From the NCBI RefSeq assembly GCF_000151315.2, contig NW_011887293.1:1-64000 (forward strand): DNA of 64,000 nucleotides. The letters run 5' to 3'. Origin of the DNA: Capsaspora owczarzaki ATCC 30864 (Eukaryota; Opisthokonta; Filasterea). The notes beneath the pieces are model-generated. The model had not been told where the DNA came from and did not search any database. It was given only the letters and a program-made list of their open reading frames with translations. How positions within the stretch are numbered: the first letter of the stretch is position 1; the number at the start of each line of letters is the position of its first letter. A program made the position numbers and the translations under genes. Positions 1-24,799 of the stretch are shown one piece after another.

Positions 1-1
1 C

Positions 2-2869
2 AACGGCCGCCCAACTCCTCCAACCGTCATCCTGCTTCAGGAAACCTGGCTCACGCCAGCGACCGAAGCAGCCGCCTCCAACCTCTTCCGCGACTACACT
101 TGCTTCTGGAGCTCCGAGCCGGAACCCAAGCACGGGGTCGGCATCCTCATCAGGAAGCCGGCACCGGGCGACACCGACCCCGCACTCTCGAGCCCAACAC
201 TACTCAGCTCCATCCCAGGGCGAGCCCTCATCATCACAGCAAACCTCAATAGCAAGCCAACCATCATCTCATCAATCTATGCCCCGGCATCTGGCTCACA
301 AGCTGACAAAGTGGCGTTCCTGGACCAACTCAGCGACCTCATCAAGTCAGCCACCCAGCCAAACGACGACGAGCCAAGGCTGCCCGCCATCATCGGCGGC
401 GACTTCAACAACACACCAAACATCAGCCCCCTGTACGTCCAACCAGAACCAAGCCAAGAGCCTAGGAGCGCCACACAGGCAAACCACGCTCTCAAGGACT
501 TCATCAACAAGCACGCACTCGAGGATGCCTGGCTGCTCAACCACCGCGCCGATGACCCTGTCGAATACACACGATGGCCGAGCAAGAACCAGACACACCG
601 AGCCTCCCGCATCGACCTCATGCTCCTGTCATCCAACCTCCCACTCACAATCAAGTCGACCGCGACCAGGATTTACCAACACTCGGATCATCGAGGCGTC
701 TGTGTGAACCTGGTGGCGCCGTCCGCGGAAGACAGATGCACTCCACCCTTCAAGCTGAACGACACCATTCTCGAACACGCTGGCTTCTGCGGCATGGTAC
801 TCAACGAGATAGCAGAGCTGGCGCGCCGCCCCGACCCCGAGAACCACTGGACTGCTTTCAAGGCCGACGTAGCATGGCTAGCCCAGTGCCTGTGCGGCTC
901 CATTGCGAAAGACCGGGCGAAGGCTCTGGCCCAAGCGAGCCGCAAGCTCAAAATCATCGAAGGCAATCTCCTCGCAGCAACATCCCCCGCAGAGGCAAAA
1001 CTGCTTGCAGCCGAACGAGCGGAGCAGGAAGCCCGTGTCAAAGCTGAGCTCGAGCATCGCGCGCAAGGAGCACGAGTCCGCTCGGCCAAAAAGTGGCGCA
1101 CCGAGGGCGAACACCCCACCTCCTTCTACTTCTCGCTCGAAAAGCAGTCCCAAAAGGCGACGCACATCCCAATGCTCCTCGTCGACGGCAAAGAAGTCAC
1201 CGATGCGGCCGGCATCACAGACGCCCAGCGTGACTTCTACGCTAAGCTCTATGCGCACGTACCCATTGACCCAGCAGCTGCCCGGCACATCCTCAGCCAT
1301 GCAAAGCCCAACGAGATGCTCGACGACGAGGACCACGAGTTGATGAGCAGACCGCTGGAGGCATGGGAGATCGTCCACGCCATCAACAAAACTGCATCTG
1401 GCAAGTCCCCAGGGCCCGACGGGCTGGGCACTGCGTTTTACAAGAAGTTCAAGCACGAGCTGGCCCCAATCCTCGCCGCCATCGCCAACCGCTCGCTCGA
1501 AAATGGTCGCCTTCCGGAATACATGCAGGACGGCTTCGTCAAGCTGCTGTACAAGAAAGGCCCGCGCTCTGACCTTGGCAACTACCGACCAATCTCGCTG
1601 CTGAACTGCGACTTCAAACTCCTGACCAAAGCAGTGATCGCTCGGCTGCAGCTGGTGGTCAACGACATCATACCACTCAACCAAAACGGGTTTGTCACCT
1701 CTCGGACCATCGATGGCTGCGTCCATCTCACCCGTGATGTGATAGATCTGTGCAACACCATCAAAACCCCTGGAGTGATTGCCATGACAGACGCGTCCAA
1801 GGCGTTCGACAAGGTCTCACACGACTTCCTGTATGCTGCACTCAGAGCGTACGGAGTCGGGCCAGGCTACATCAACATGATCAAACTCTACAACACCAAT
1901 GGCCGCTCCGCGATGGTATACCAAGGCCGAGTCTCGGATCACTTTCCAATCCAAAGGTCGGTGCGCCAGGGAGGCTGCGACTCGCCGACGCTCTTCGCGT
2001 TCTACGCCTGCGCCATCGTAGACTACATCACGTACGGCACAAAGCTCAAGCTGTTGCGGATCCCCAGCAGCAATCTCAAAGCCGATCGCAAGCGCGGCCG
2101 AGCGAATGAGGACCGGCCAGACGATCTTGTAGTTCTCCCCACCCTCTTCGCAGACGACTCGTCCTACTTTCTCGCCTCACCAGCAGACGTCCCAAACCTG
2201 CTGAACGAGCTCAAGTTTGTGGGGACGGCCACAAATCTGGAAATCAATGCACCAAAGACCACCATCATCCCGCTCGGACCAACTGCAACGCGCAAGCCTC
2301 CCCCCGACCTGGAAGGCCTCGAGTGGGTTGGACCAAACTCCACGACGCGCTACCTCGGTGTCATGCTCGGCCACGGTGACCTGACCGTCGCAAACTTTGG
2401 CGACCTACTCGACAAGCTTGCACGGCCAGTTGTCGAGATGGCTCGTCCACGGGCCGTCACTCCCAGGTCGTGTGCTCATCGCCAACACCATCGCGCTGTC
2501 CAAAGTCTGGTACCGAGCGAGGTTTGTGCCCCTCTCGTCCGAGCAGACAGCAAAACTCACCCGCATCATCGACAAGTTCCTCTGGCACCCAAGCAAATGG
2601 TCGCGAACTCACCAGGCCAACGTCGCAGCACCAATCAAATCCGTGGCAGGCGGACTCGGACTCATCCCCGTTCGGCGTCACCTCAAAGCCCTCCTCGCCC
2701 AAGCCGCCCTGGCATGGTGTCAGCCGTATGCTGCCCCATGGAAGCACATTGCTGTCCGCCTCTGGCGTGCGGCAGACAAGCCGGCATGCCCACTCAACGT
2801 GCTCAGGCTAGTGATCAAGGCCTCGTCAGACTTTATTGGCATCTCTGCATTCTGGCACAAAGCCTTTGA
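2..2869 (+). pseudogene. LINE ORF, endonuclease plus reverse transcriptase part
   Basis: Open from base 2 to the stop at 2869. The APE endonuclease occupies about the first 240 codons and the reverse transcriptase fingers and palm about codons 370-780. The frame leaves the LINE protein near 2410-2450: downstream text in this frame is Arg/Ser/Pro-rich and unlike RT, while the overlapping frame from 2397 carries the expected RT thumb (SLPGRVLIANTIALSKVWY). One net frameshift therefore separates the two halves. The start codon is not in the window. Confidence 0.85.
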
Positions 2870-4391
2870 GGCATGGCACGAGCTCAGGCCAGAGCTCCAA
2901 ACCCCTACCTGCCGCGATGAGGCGCTCGCTCACCCGCTCTGGGACTCACCGGACATCCAGGACGACGGCAAGCCGCTCTGGTGGCCGAGCTGGATCCTCA
3001 ACGGATACATGCGCGTCCGCGACCTGCGCCGCTTCATCGGTAACCCAGCTAGAGAAGAGTGGTCCCCGCTCTCGCTCGTCAAGAGCTTCACCAACGCAAA
3101 GTACTACAACACGCTCCACGAGGCACTCGACCGGAGCCAGCTCTCGTCGCTCGTAGAGCAGGATAGCTCCACAATCCCGTCAGTGCAAGATCTACCGTGG
3201 TGCTGGGCCCAACCAGCCGACGACGACGACGCCAATCCCAAACTCTTCAGAGTTGTCAAACTCCGCACGGGCAGCCCGCTCACAAGCAGCTCACTCGGAG
3301 CCGGCCAAGTGTTCTACGAGTCGGAGAACGCCCTGATCGCGCCTGCCCAGCCAGGCCTAGTCCTCACCAAGTTCCGCCTGGCAACCGCGCAACACGCCAC
3401 CGTCGTCTACTGGCGAGCTCCCAACACCAAGCCTGAACCAAACAAGCGGGGAAAGATTTTCCTCCCACGAAAGCAGCTGTACCATGTTGGCCGCACTCAA
3501 CTCATGCCCCTCATCTGGAGCAACATCGTCCTCAACGGTGTTCACTCAAGCGTCCAGAAGCCCCTGCAAGTCACATCGCACAAGCTCAAACTGAAAACGC
3601 TAAGGCAGCTGCTCACTCCACGTCCCTCGAGACCAGACGCCCTCCAATGGTGGATCAACAAAGTTGGCTACGTGCCCTTCGAATCACTGGCCAGCTCCAT
3701 CAGAACCAGTCTAGTCACATCCAAGCAAGCCTCCCTGCTCTGGCGCATTGCACACCGCACCAACCGACTGGGCGCCGACTGGCTGGAAACAGATGGTCAA
3801 GCGCTGCGCGCCGGCTCGCTCTCCCGCGAAGAGTACGACGACAGAATTGCCACTGGGCGCTACGACTGCGCGCACTGCAAACACGACGGCCGCTCGGCCA
3901 GAGAGACCTGGCACCACATCCTTGTCCGCTGCCACACAGCCCAAGCGGTTTGGGAAACCGCGAACGCCATCTTCCAGCACGCTCACTCAAGTTCCCTCCC
4001 AATGTTCGACAAAGCCCTCCTGTTCGGTCCCTTCCCCACCACGCTTGCGCGAAAAAAGGAAATGCGAGCGCTTGCCACGATCCTGTACCACCTCGGACGC
4101 TGGGCGATCTGGCGCACCCGCTGCGAAGCAAAAATCAACAACACATTCACACCCAGCCACACCACCTTCATCAAACTCGTCCACTCCCGCGCCCTGCAGG
4201 ACATTGTGCCGCGAGCCCCGCCTGCTGACTCTCCCACGTCGAAGATGTGGGGAAAGTGCATTGTCAGGTCAGAAGAGAAGACCACCATTTCACTTCTACC
4301 TCCGAAACCCGGTGAGCATGAGCAAACCGAGTCACCAAGCGGCGCCCGTATGACCAGGACGCTAACACCAAACTTGCATCCGCAAGAATAA
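2397..4391 (+). pseudogene. LINE ORF, RT thumb and C-terminal zinc finger part
   Basis: This frame continues the LINE protein from the RT thumb to its natural stop at 4391. It includes the C-terminal region with a CxxC...HH...C zinc-finger-like motif near 3870-3930 (zf-RVT type). It overlaps the upstream frame by about 470 bases and has no start of its own that makes sense, so it is the displaced second half of one ORF, not a separate gene. Confidence 0.8.
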
Positions 4392-4507
4392 GTTAAACAC
4401 GTTGCCCTTGTCACTTACTCCTTGCCCCTGATCATGATCCTCCTCTTTGTGGTTTTTGAGCCTTAGAAGCTTTTCCACTCTCCAATAAACGTAATACAAA
4501 AAAAAAG

Positions 4508-5306
<799 letters not shown>

Positions 5307-5348
5307 GGAAAAAATCAGGGAGCCAAGGAAATGCCAATGTGTCAGCAC

Positions 5349-7738
5349 TCAAAAATCCGTTGTCGTCGTTTCCGTCGCGATCGCTGGCGGATCGGGAAGA
5401 CGCGAATTGAGGAACGGAACAGCGCGGAACACATCAGCGCCAATCAATACAATCACGCGAGGGTCTGGGGCCGGTTGAACGCCATTGGAAGGCTCTTGCA
5501 AGGTTGCCAGCGATCGCGCCCATGCTTGATTGGCGGCCAGAACAGTCTGCGGATCTTGGGCGGTGCTGGCACTGCCACTCACCATGAAGACAAGGAGAAG
5601 GTCATAGTGCTCTTTGACTGCAGACATCGCATTCAATGACTGGAACGCCTTCGGGGCCCAGTCGGACAGGTCGCCTTTTCCAACTGTGCGCTGGTGCTTG
5701 AGCTGGTACATAATCAGAAGTGGTTTCTGCAGAGGCTGCGACGCAGGAGGAGGGAGGACAGTCCACATGTCAACACCGAAAGTGCGTGGTGCAGTAAGAG
5801 CGACAGGACAGCGGCGATGTGCACTAGAAGCGAGTTCGCTTAGCGGTGGGAAGGTGCAGGAGAGGCCCGTCCAGGCATCAACTCCTTCGACAGCACGAGA
5901 GGGCTCGAGAACAGAGTTGGATGTCTCGATGATCGGCTCAAGCTGCGCAGGTGGTGAAAAGCGGGCAAAGAGTGAACGATCCGAAGCCCAGCCACAGAAA
6001 AGAGATCCGACTCCCAAGAGGTCTTGCACTGTGCAGCTTGCACGAGGCAGCAGGCGAAGTCGAGCAGTCTGCGACAAGAGCACGGTCAGCTCAAACAGGA
6101 ATCCCTCACCCTTGTGATCAAAAGGAGTGACAAACAGCCTCTGAGCCTTGCCAGCGGCGAGAGGATATGGTCTAAAGTCGGCTGTGGTAACCGCGGTGGA
6201 CACGGTGACAGCGGTGACAGCGGTGACCAAGTCGACTGTGGTAGCGGTGGCCGCGGTGGATGCGGTGACTGAGTCGGCTGTGGTACCCGCGATGGCCGCG
6301 GGAGATGCTGAGACAGCGGTGACCGTGGCGGCAGCGAAGGCTGCGGCGGCCTTGCTCGAGGCGGCTGCGAAGGCTGCGGTGGTGGGGTCGACTTTGTGAA
6401 TCATTGCACTGACAATCGGAATCGGACAGCCAACAAGCACACACTCCGGGTCGGACGAAGGTGCCAGAGTGAGAAATCCTTGGTAAGCAAGCGTGTCCAG
6501 CGTGAATCCACCAATCGATGTCGTCGGCCTGACAGGATGTTGAGCCATGAGTAAGTCAACGAGCTGAAGCACGTTCTCGTCAGCTCGCCGGAAATCGGAT
6601 AAAGTTGCCAAGTAGTTCTTCACTTTGGTCTGCACGCAGAGTACCATCTCACGCAACACAGTTTGTACGCTGCCCTCCTGGAGCGGCAAAGCAAGGAGAT
6701 GATGATATTCAAGGACCGAGACGAAACCTGGCGCACCGCCCAAGTCTTGAAGAAGTTGGCGAAAGGACCTGCACTGGCGCCAGCTCGGGTGCATCGTCTT
6801 CTGCTGTTCACCCCATCGAGCGACCAGCAAGCCAATGCAGTCATCGACACTGAAAGGGTCCAATCTCACGAGCTCCGCGCGGCTTTGAGTGATCGGAAGA
6901 TCGTCCAAGCTGGAGCGCGAAGTTCCGGTCAAGAGAAGGACAACAGCGTCTTTGACTCCTAGAGCTTGATTGCAAGTCACAATCGCCGTGAATGCGTCCC
7001 GCATCGCTCTCGAGACGCGCTTTTCGTGCGTCTCTTCGACTGTGTTGTCGACGGGCTCATAGATCTTGAAGGACTCTCGCGCCAGCTGGTGCTCGTCGAT
7101 GTGGATGATGAGCAACGCGTTCTCGTCGGGAGGGATCTGTTTCTCAGCTCGCTGTCTGCGCCAAAGTTCCCGAATGACAGTATCGATTGTGAATGAGCCG
7201 AACATCTTGAGGTCTCCGGCCGCTCGTGCATCGACTGTGGCCTTGTTGAGTAAGCCACGCACTGCGAGTCGATTGGCGAGCCATTGGTGATCTCGTAGAT
7301 GATCCTCGATGGTGATGCCATCTCCTTTTCCGTTGAATTCCACAAAGACGTGCTCGGTGCGGTGTTGGATCAGGTCGGTAAGTTCCTGGCGCTGCTCCTG
7401 CGACAAAGCTCCGGCCGTGCCCGCGTAGTTGTAGGTGAAAGAAGGATCTCCAAGCGCGTTCAGCAGGTGGTCCTTGATGAATCCGCCGTAAGTGGTCTTG
7501 CCCATGCCGCTCATCGTCGCGATTTGCAAAATCTTGTGGTTGTCTCGATTCGTCCGAACGCCGTTCACCGCCTCGAAAATGCGTCGGAGAACTGCGCTGG
7601 TGGTTCCATGGCGTGCTACCAAATCTCCGGTCAGTTGAGGCCAACGGGCTGGATTACGGTCGGAATGCCGTTGCGGACGATCGAGGGTTAGGGGTTGAGC
7701 TGATCAAGTGGCAAGCATTTTGAATCGTGAGATCAGAG

Positions 7739-7831
<93 letters not shown>

Positions 7832-8828
7832 CATTGCGAATGGAGTTCACCTCTTTGAGATTGACGAAAAACGCGTTGTGTGGGTCGAGTTCTAACGTTC
7901 GCTGGACGGCGCTAGTGAGGGCTTCCGGCGTCATTCCTTTCAGTTTCTTGATTAACTCGAAGGATGGCACGCATGAGGACTCGTTGTTCTGAGTTTTAAG
8001 AACCGCTTCGAGGACCATTTCGCCAAGCAGTTTCTGCGACCACTGTTGACCTGTCGTCCAACACCATCGACGTCAGTGTCATCGCACGCAGGCTATTTCA
8101 ACGCTCTTGCGATCATGTCCTTACTAAATATGGTTTTCATATCTTTAGAAAGTGCGTCAAACAATGCCTGCACCTGCTGTGGGTTCAAGTCCTCAATCTG
8201 TCCAATTCGCACATCAGCATGTTCAGTGACCCGGAGTTCGATTACGCGCGAATGAACTTGTTGCTGTCTCTCGTGTACCTGGGGAAGTCGAACCGGCTCC
8301 CTGAGTGGGCTGGTGTCCTCAAGTGCCGCGAAGCTGGGCAGCAAAGACCGCAGCGTACCCCAAACTCTCGTCAAAATCGGCTGGGTAGCGTTGCTCGCAT
8401 CGTCGTCCTCATCGTTGCTTTGCTGTTGAGAACAACAATACAAGGTTAGAACAATGTTTGCTATCGTAATTACAGACTGTCAGCATGGCGCGACTGCGGC
8501 GAAAATTTAAAGCACCAGAGGTTGGCAAAAAAACAACAAAAATGGCGCGCAACTGCCAAGACGTCCATTGCGAGCAAAGTTTGCTCCTCGCCACTCTCGC
8601 CACCACTCTCCGGCACCACAGAGTTGGGAGAAAGACACGCGACAAAAAGCCAGGGGGGGGGAAGGGAGAGCAAAAAAACAAAAATTCAAACCGACAATGA
8701 CGGACAATGCCAGACAATGACAGGCAATGACAGGCAGGTCTCGGCCCACTTACCGTTTTGCCACGCTTATCGACGTGACCTCCAGGCGAGTCCACTGCTT
8801 GACGCTTTGAAGAACCGGCCGAACTCAT
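5349..8828 (-). CDS. Crinkler/RHS-like P-loop NTPase with C-terminal nuclease-like domain
   Basis: Four exons (8754-8828, 8125-8422, 7832-8050, 5349-7699) join in frame with GT-AG introns and give about 980 residues. The start MSSAGSSKRQ lies just before a GTAAGT donor. The N-terminal 200 residues are charged and helical. A Walker A motif (MSGMGKTTYGG, Lys near residue 265) and a Walker B-like LLIIHIDEHQLA (near 410) define a P-loop NTPase. After an Ala/Thr/Val-rich low-complexity stretch (DNA about 6180-6390), the C-terminus has LLIMYQLKH near residue 860, a Q-x-K motif like that of PD-(D/E)XK-fold nucleases. NTPase plus REase-like nuclease is the layout of the Crinkler-RHS effector class described by Aravind and colleagues. 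These proteins are thought to act in the nucleus or in inter-organism conflict. Its true target is unknown. The gene at 11586-14354 is a close relative. Confidence 0.75.
7745..7828 (-). repeat. (TG)n repeat inside intron 3 of the Crinkler-like gene
   Basis: On the gene strand the TG tract begins right at the 5' splice site (GTATGTGTG...), so the donor is embedded in the repeat. The intron spans 7700-7831 and sits just upstream of the exon that carries Walker A. Confidence 0.95.
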
Positions 8829-10275
8829 CGCAAAAACTGAAAAACAAGAACAAAAGACTGATTCAACCTGTCAAAGTGATTTTTTTGATTTTCGACTTCG
8901 TGTCGTTTATGGTGAGTTTGGTTCTTTTATGAAGCTTCATCATGGCAGAAGACGCTGTGTTGAGATGACATCTTGCTGATGGCTTCGCTTTTCTTTTATT
9001 TTTCTTTTGGTTGTTTTTCGTTGTGATTTTGGTTTTGGCTTCAAATGCAAGCTAAAATCGAGCTCCAGGCTGCGCTTTGTGCTCTCCTACTTTCTCGATA
9101 CATCACGCAATGACCTCGCATCAATAACCATGGTGGTATTGGTGGGTAGGGGGTGAAAGGGCCCTCAGTGCTGAACACGCTGAACGCAGCAGCGATCGCA
9201 ATGTGGTCGTCTTTTTTTCTTTTTTCCTTGTTTTTTTGCATTAGTGTTGTTCGTCCCACCGCGTCGCGCATGGATGTCCTTGTCCTCTTGGTGTTGCTCT
9301 GTAGCATGGGGCGGCAACCGAGATCGGCAGCAACCGAGATCGGCAGCAACCATGACCAAGTGGTGTCTCATTGGGGACGATCCTCATAAGCCGCACCCAT
9401 CCACAGTGCGATCGCACCATGCACTCTCAAACACGCATACACATGCGCACATGACGATCGTGTGTGCTGGTCTGCTGCTTGGGGCTGAGCGACGGCGGCG
9501 TCGTTTGAAGCGGCTTTGTCATTTCAACCAATAAAATTGTGGTCTTGATTTGTTTTTTATTATTTTGACAGCTCCTTCATTTGAGCACTCTGTTGAGGAG
9601 GGCGGCATGAAATTCCGTCAAAAACCGCTCCAATAGCACCGATTGTGCCTTGCTGTGCCCATCAAATCGATGGCGATGAACGTTGGTGCTGAGGAGGGAA
9701 ATCGATCAATTGCATCCAATTCAGCCATTCGTCCGCCAAAAGACAAAACACCCTTGCCCTCGAGCTCCACGATGCCACGTCGTCAGAGTCGTGCACAAGG
9801 GCCTGATTCAACAACAAGGGCACTGCTCTGAAGTGTGCAAGCAAGGACTCTTTCCACTTGTCTCCCCTTGTGTGGGTGCAACTGCTGAGCATTGTTGAAA
9901 TCCTTCAAGTCCGGTCTTTTGCTCAATGACCCTTTGAGTGATGGTTTTGCAGTTGTTCTTCGTTCCTTTGATTTAGATCTACTCTTCATTTTTCTTTTCT
10001 TTTCTTTTATTCTCTTCATTCCTCGCAATGGCACTGCAGCAGCGCAGTTTCGCGTTCGCAGCAGTCGCAGCACTTGAGCATTGAGCATTGCCGTCCTCAG
10101 CGCTCACGGTGCGGTTTGTTGTGGCACACTTCATCTCCTCCTCCTCCTCCTCCTCCTCCTGCTGCTTGCGTCTTTTATTCTGCTTCTTTCTGTCTTTCTC
10201 TTGCTTTGATCGATGCGCGTCATGTGTGCTCTTGGAGTGGCAGCCAGAAGACCGAGCTCTCAATGTCTCTCTCCT

Positions 10276-10325
<50 letters not shown>

Positions 10326-10545
10326 TCTCACTCTCTCTCGCTGCTTGCTACACGTCGCATGTTTTCATCCCCCCACACCACGAACGCGCGTCGTCGCTGT
10401 GTGTGCCTCCTGAGCCTGAGCCTCACTCATGATACCTGCCAATGGAGACCGACTGTGATCCTCTCTCCCATCAGCTTTACCCCAATGTCACGTCACTCAC
10501 TTGACTCGCTCTGGATCATAGTGTCGCTCTGGTTCACAGTTTGAC
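8829..10545. other. Intergenic, simple-sequence rich, no supported gene
   Basis: Upstream of the minus-strand Crinkler-like gene. It contains T-rich stretches near 8990-9020 and 9205-9240, a 16-bp tandem duplication near 9312-9350, and CT-rich DNA from 10140 on. A minus-strand frame at 9662-9892 is open but short and unlike any family I know, so I do not call it. Confidence 0.5.
10279..10322 (+). repeat. (CT)n repeat
   Basis: Pure CT tract upstream of the small gene at 10546. It may act as a pyrimidine-rich promoter element, but that is inference. Confidence 0.95.
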
Positions 10546-11187
10546 TTGTCGCACACAGCGGCTCAGGCGCCCGCCACGTCAAGTCGGAAGCGGCTGCTGG
10601 CTGGTTTCGCATTGCCGCTGTCGACCTCGCATCGCAACCCGCTCGTGCCTGCAGACCAGAACAGCCTCGACCGACGTGCTGTCGAGTTTGACTTTACTTG
10701 CAACGCATTCATCTCGGGCATCTTTGCCATCAAGCAGCGCAACACGGACGCACTCGCCTCCACGCTCAAGGCGCCTGCCAGCGAGGACTATGGTACAGTA
10801 CAGTCCACCATGCGCATTCTAGACCACGGACATGGTCAAAACTGACCGTTTGTTCGCCGCGCTCGATCTATGACTCCTCATAGGCAAGTACATGACGCGT
10901 TGAAGAAGTTTGTCGACGGCGAGCCAGACGCTGTCAACGTTGTCACCTCGCTCATCCTCCGAAACGTCGCCTACCGCATGCCGGCTGCCAACGACTATGT
11001 CATTGTGGACACGATGCCTCTCGAAGTCGCGTCAGAGCTCTTCATGTGCAATGTAAGGTCGGACGAGGCTCTCTCTCTCGCCAAGCACTTTGCTGAGTGC
11101 AACTTTCTGACTCGACAATTCCTTGAGCAGAAACCTACAGAGGCTGGGAATTATCCATTCGTGGTCTGTCGCAGTCATTTGAATTGA
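10546..11187 (+). CDS. Hypothetical protein, possible DEP-like fold
   Basis: Two exons (10546-10792 and 10889-11187) join in frame across a GT-AG intron to give about 181 residues (MSHTAAQAPATSS... to ...VVCRSHLN). The acceptor at GCAAG/TACATG is needed to keep the frame; the nearer CATAG acceptor leads to a stop. The C-terminal half (NDYVIVDTMPLEVASELF, SDEALSLAKHFAEC, ending in NYPFVV) faintly resembles the helix pattern of a DEP domain, but I do not recognise the family. The gene lies between two Crinkler-like genes on the other strand and could be a fragment. The strong GTAAGG at 11053 could be a further donor, in which case the 3' end would differ. Confidence 0.4.
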
Positions 11188-11585
11188 GTCGAAACAACTT
11201 GCACCAGTCTCGTCAAACGGCGCTTACTGAATGGCGCTTGAAGAAGTGGGTGTTTTTATTCACGATACTGCTGTTGTTCCTCGGCTGTGAGGTGAGCAGG
11301 GACCTGTGTACAATACATGCAATTGTCAGTCAACCGAGAGACTGGACGCATTTGGAAGCTGATAGGTGGGGAATGCCTAATCCTTCCACCGTCAGCTCGA
11401 CTGATCATGTGTTCGAGTTCCTCTGTGAGCTCTTTGAGCACTCCACCTGCATGCATTTTTGGAGTGTTAGTATGGCGACATTCAATTGTCTCATATCCTA
11501 AGTTCTTTGTTCTTTGTTATTCTTCATAAAGCTTTCGACCGTGAAAAACAATCTGTTCGAGTTCCGCTGTGAGCTTGTGAGCACT
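11188..11585. other. Intergenic, no gene seen
   Basis: About 400 bp between the small plus-strand gene and the end of the minus-strand decayed Crinkler-like gene. No conserved exon was recognised on either strand. Confidence 0.5.
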
Positions 11586-14354
<2,769 letters not shown>

Positions 14355-15269
14355 NNNNNNNNNNNNNNNNNNNNNNNNNNNNNNNNNNNNNNNNNNNNNN
14401 NNNNNNNNNNNNNNNNNNNNNNNNNNNNNNNNNNNNNNNNNNNNNNNNNNNNNNNNNNNNNNNNNNNNNNNNNNNNNNNNNNNNNNNNNNNNNNNNNNNN
14501 NNNNNNNNNNNNNNNNNNNNNNNNNNNNNNNNNNNNNNNNNNNNNNNNNNNNNNNNNNNNNNNNNNNNNNNNNNNNNNNNNNNNNNNNNNNNNNNNNNNN
14601 NNNNNNNNNNNNNNNNNNNNNNNNNNNNNNNNNNNNNNNNNNNNNNNNNNNNNNNNNNNNNNNNNNNNNNNNNNNNNNNNNNNNNNNNNNNNNNNNNNNN
14701 NNNNNNNNNNNNNNNNNNNNNNNNNNNNNNNNNNNNNNNNNNNNNNNNNNNNNNNNNNNNNNNNNNNNNNNNNNNNNNNNNNNNNNNNNNNNNNNNNNNN
14801 NNNNNNNNNNNNNNNNNNNNNNNNNNNNNNNNNNNNNNNNNNNNNNNNNNNNNNNNNNNNNNNNNNNNNNNNNNNNNNNNNNNNNNNNNNNNNNNNNNNN
14901 NNNNNNNNNNNNNNNNNNNNNNNNNNNNNNNNNNNNNNNNNNNNNNNNNNNNNNNNNNNNNNNNNNNNNNNNNNNNNNNNNNNNNNNNNNNNNNNNNNNN
15001 NNNNNNNNNNNNNNNNNNNNNNNNNNNNNNNNNNNNNNNNNNNNNNNNNNNNNNNNNNNNNNNNNNNNNNNNNNNNNNNNNNNNNNNNNNNNNNNNNNNN
15101 NNNNNNNNNNNNNNNNNNNNNNNNNNNNNNNNNNNNNNNNNNNNNNNNNNNNNNNNNNNNNNNNNNNNNNNNNNNNNNNNNNNNNNNNNNNNNNNNNNNN
15201 NNNNNNNNNNNNNNNNNNNNNNNNNNNNNNNNNNNNNNNNNNNNNNNNNNNNNNNNNNNNNNNNNNNNN
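14355..15269. other. Assembly gap (915 N)
   Basis: Run of N bases. Open frames that cross it are meaningless. It probably hides the 5' exon(s) of the decayed Crinkler-like gene. Confidence 1.
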
Positions 15270-16187
15270 AGCAAGTAGCACTTGCTGTCACACATTCAAG
15301 TCGAGAAGTCGAGAAGGATTGCAATCGCCAAGAGAATACAGATCGCTTGATTTGGTTAAAACCAACGCAGCCGAGACACGTCTTCAAGCCGAAAGAGACG
15401 ACGCACACCAGTCACCAGCTCCTAGTACGCAGCTGATGGAGTTGACATTGTAGACACGGGGCGGAGCGCGAGTCTAGGGGCCCTGATGCCCGGTAATGAG
15501 GCGAAACTCAGCACAGAAGCGAGAAACAACATTTGGCCGAACGTTGGCGCGCATGCACGCCACACAACGACGGTGGAGGTACACCGCGCGTCGGCTCTCA
15601 TTGACCAGCAGAGAAGTGGGAGGGCGTCGGTGGACTGAAACTGGAGCAAGAACCTTACCATGCAGACGTTTCGGCGCAAGAGTCGTGGTAGTACATGAAG
15701 CAGCACCGCGGAACGCTGCTTTGATGAGCAAAAGACGAGCACTCAGCATCGTGTTCAAGACAAGTGTACGGGATGCAGGTGAAACGGCAACTGAACCTGT
15801 TCAAGTGGTATTTTTGGAAGTCATGGCGTCAACGTGTCAATGGTGTGTTTGTTTCGTTTGTCCAGCTTCATCATGACGACGATAACTCGACATGTTGAGA
15901 CACAGTTGATGTTCGTGGACGTGTTTGGTTTTTCGTTCGGTTGTTTCGGTGCTGTTTGGGAGCCTTCCTCTTCTTTTCTGGCTGCACTCCAGAGCAGTTC
16001 ATTCTTTTTTTTTTTTTTTTTTTTTTTTTTCTGAGGCGTTTTGCTTGGTCAACCTCACCCTCGTTTGCTCCCCAACGCAACGCAACGGAGGTGCGCTTGT
16101 GCTCTTGGGCTGCTCTGCCTGCATTGTGCTTGCGTGTGTGCGCGAGTGTGCGAGTGAGCACTCTTCCCCCTTTCCATAGCACGCCCA
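15270..16187. other. Intergenic, upstream of the TIR receptor gene
   Basis: No supported exon on either strand. It includes a T-tract at 16008-16030 about 160 bp before the receptor start codon. The promoter of the receptor gene should lie in this interval. Confidence 0.5.
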
Positions 16188-24458
<8,271 letters not shown>

Positions 24459-24799
24459 AAGTGGATTTGCCTCCTCTATTCCCGATGCGCTCTTGATTTG
24501 ACAAGGTTAATATTGTACTTGTATGTAATTTTAAGACATTGTTGGAATTGAACTGAGAACAGAAGCCGAAGTTGAAAGATTGGGAAACGTTTCAAAAAAA
24601 AAAAAATGAACGTGTTTAAACAAACAAAAAAAAAAAAAAAAAAAAACCTCGCACCCACCCTTCATGACATGCCTGCATCGGTCGACGTCGCCAAATTCAG
24701 TCTTTGGTTTTTGTGCAATCAACGTTGTGATGTGTGTTGGGACCGATGTGGGACTCGCGGCCAAAAAAAAAAAAAAAAAAAATCCCCGAAAGAGCAAAA
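24459..24799. other. 3' flank of receptor gene, A-runs, no gene
   Basis: A-runs at about 24595-24605, 24629-24646 and 24763-24781. The last one is the T-run downstream of the minus-strand tRNA and may act as a back-up Pol III stop. Confidence 0.6.

Larger units (their letters stand above)
1..4507 (+). mobile_element. Non-LTR (LINE) retrotransposon, 5' end outside window
   Basis: The frame is open from base 2. It encodes an AP-type endonuclease (a VILLQETW motif with the catalytic Glu, GGDFNN near base 400, and SDHRG near base 690). A reverse transcriptase follows, with YRPISLLN, DASKAFDKVSHD, RQGGCDSP and the catalytic FADD at 2147-2158. The RT thumb continues in another frame (about 2397-4391), so a one-step frameshift lies near 2410-2450 and this copy is probably dead. 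The second part ends with a zf-RVT-like finger (CAHC followed by HH and C, about 3870-3930), as in many APE-type LINEs. An AATAAA at about 4483 and a short A-run ending near 4507 mark the 3' end. Clade assignment is not possible by eye. I could not confirm a target-site duplication. Confidence 0.9.

Noticed and set aside
9662-9892. Small minus-strand frame, possible exon
   Set aside because: Short, without splice partners or known motifs.
15422-15876. Small frames on both strands upstream of the receptor
   Set aside because: No motif, no splice support, and they overlap each other.
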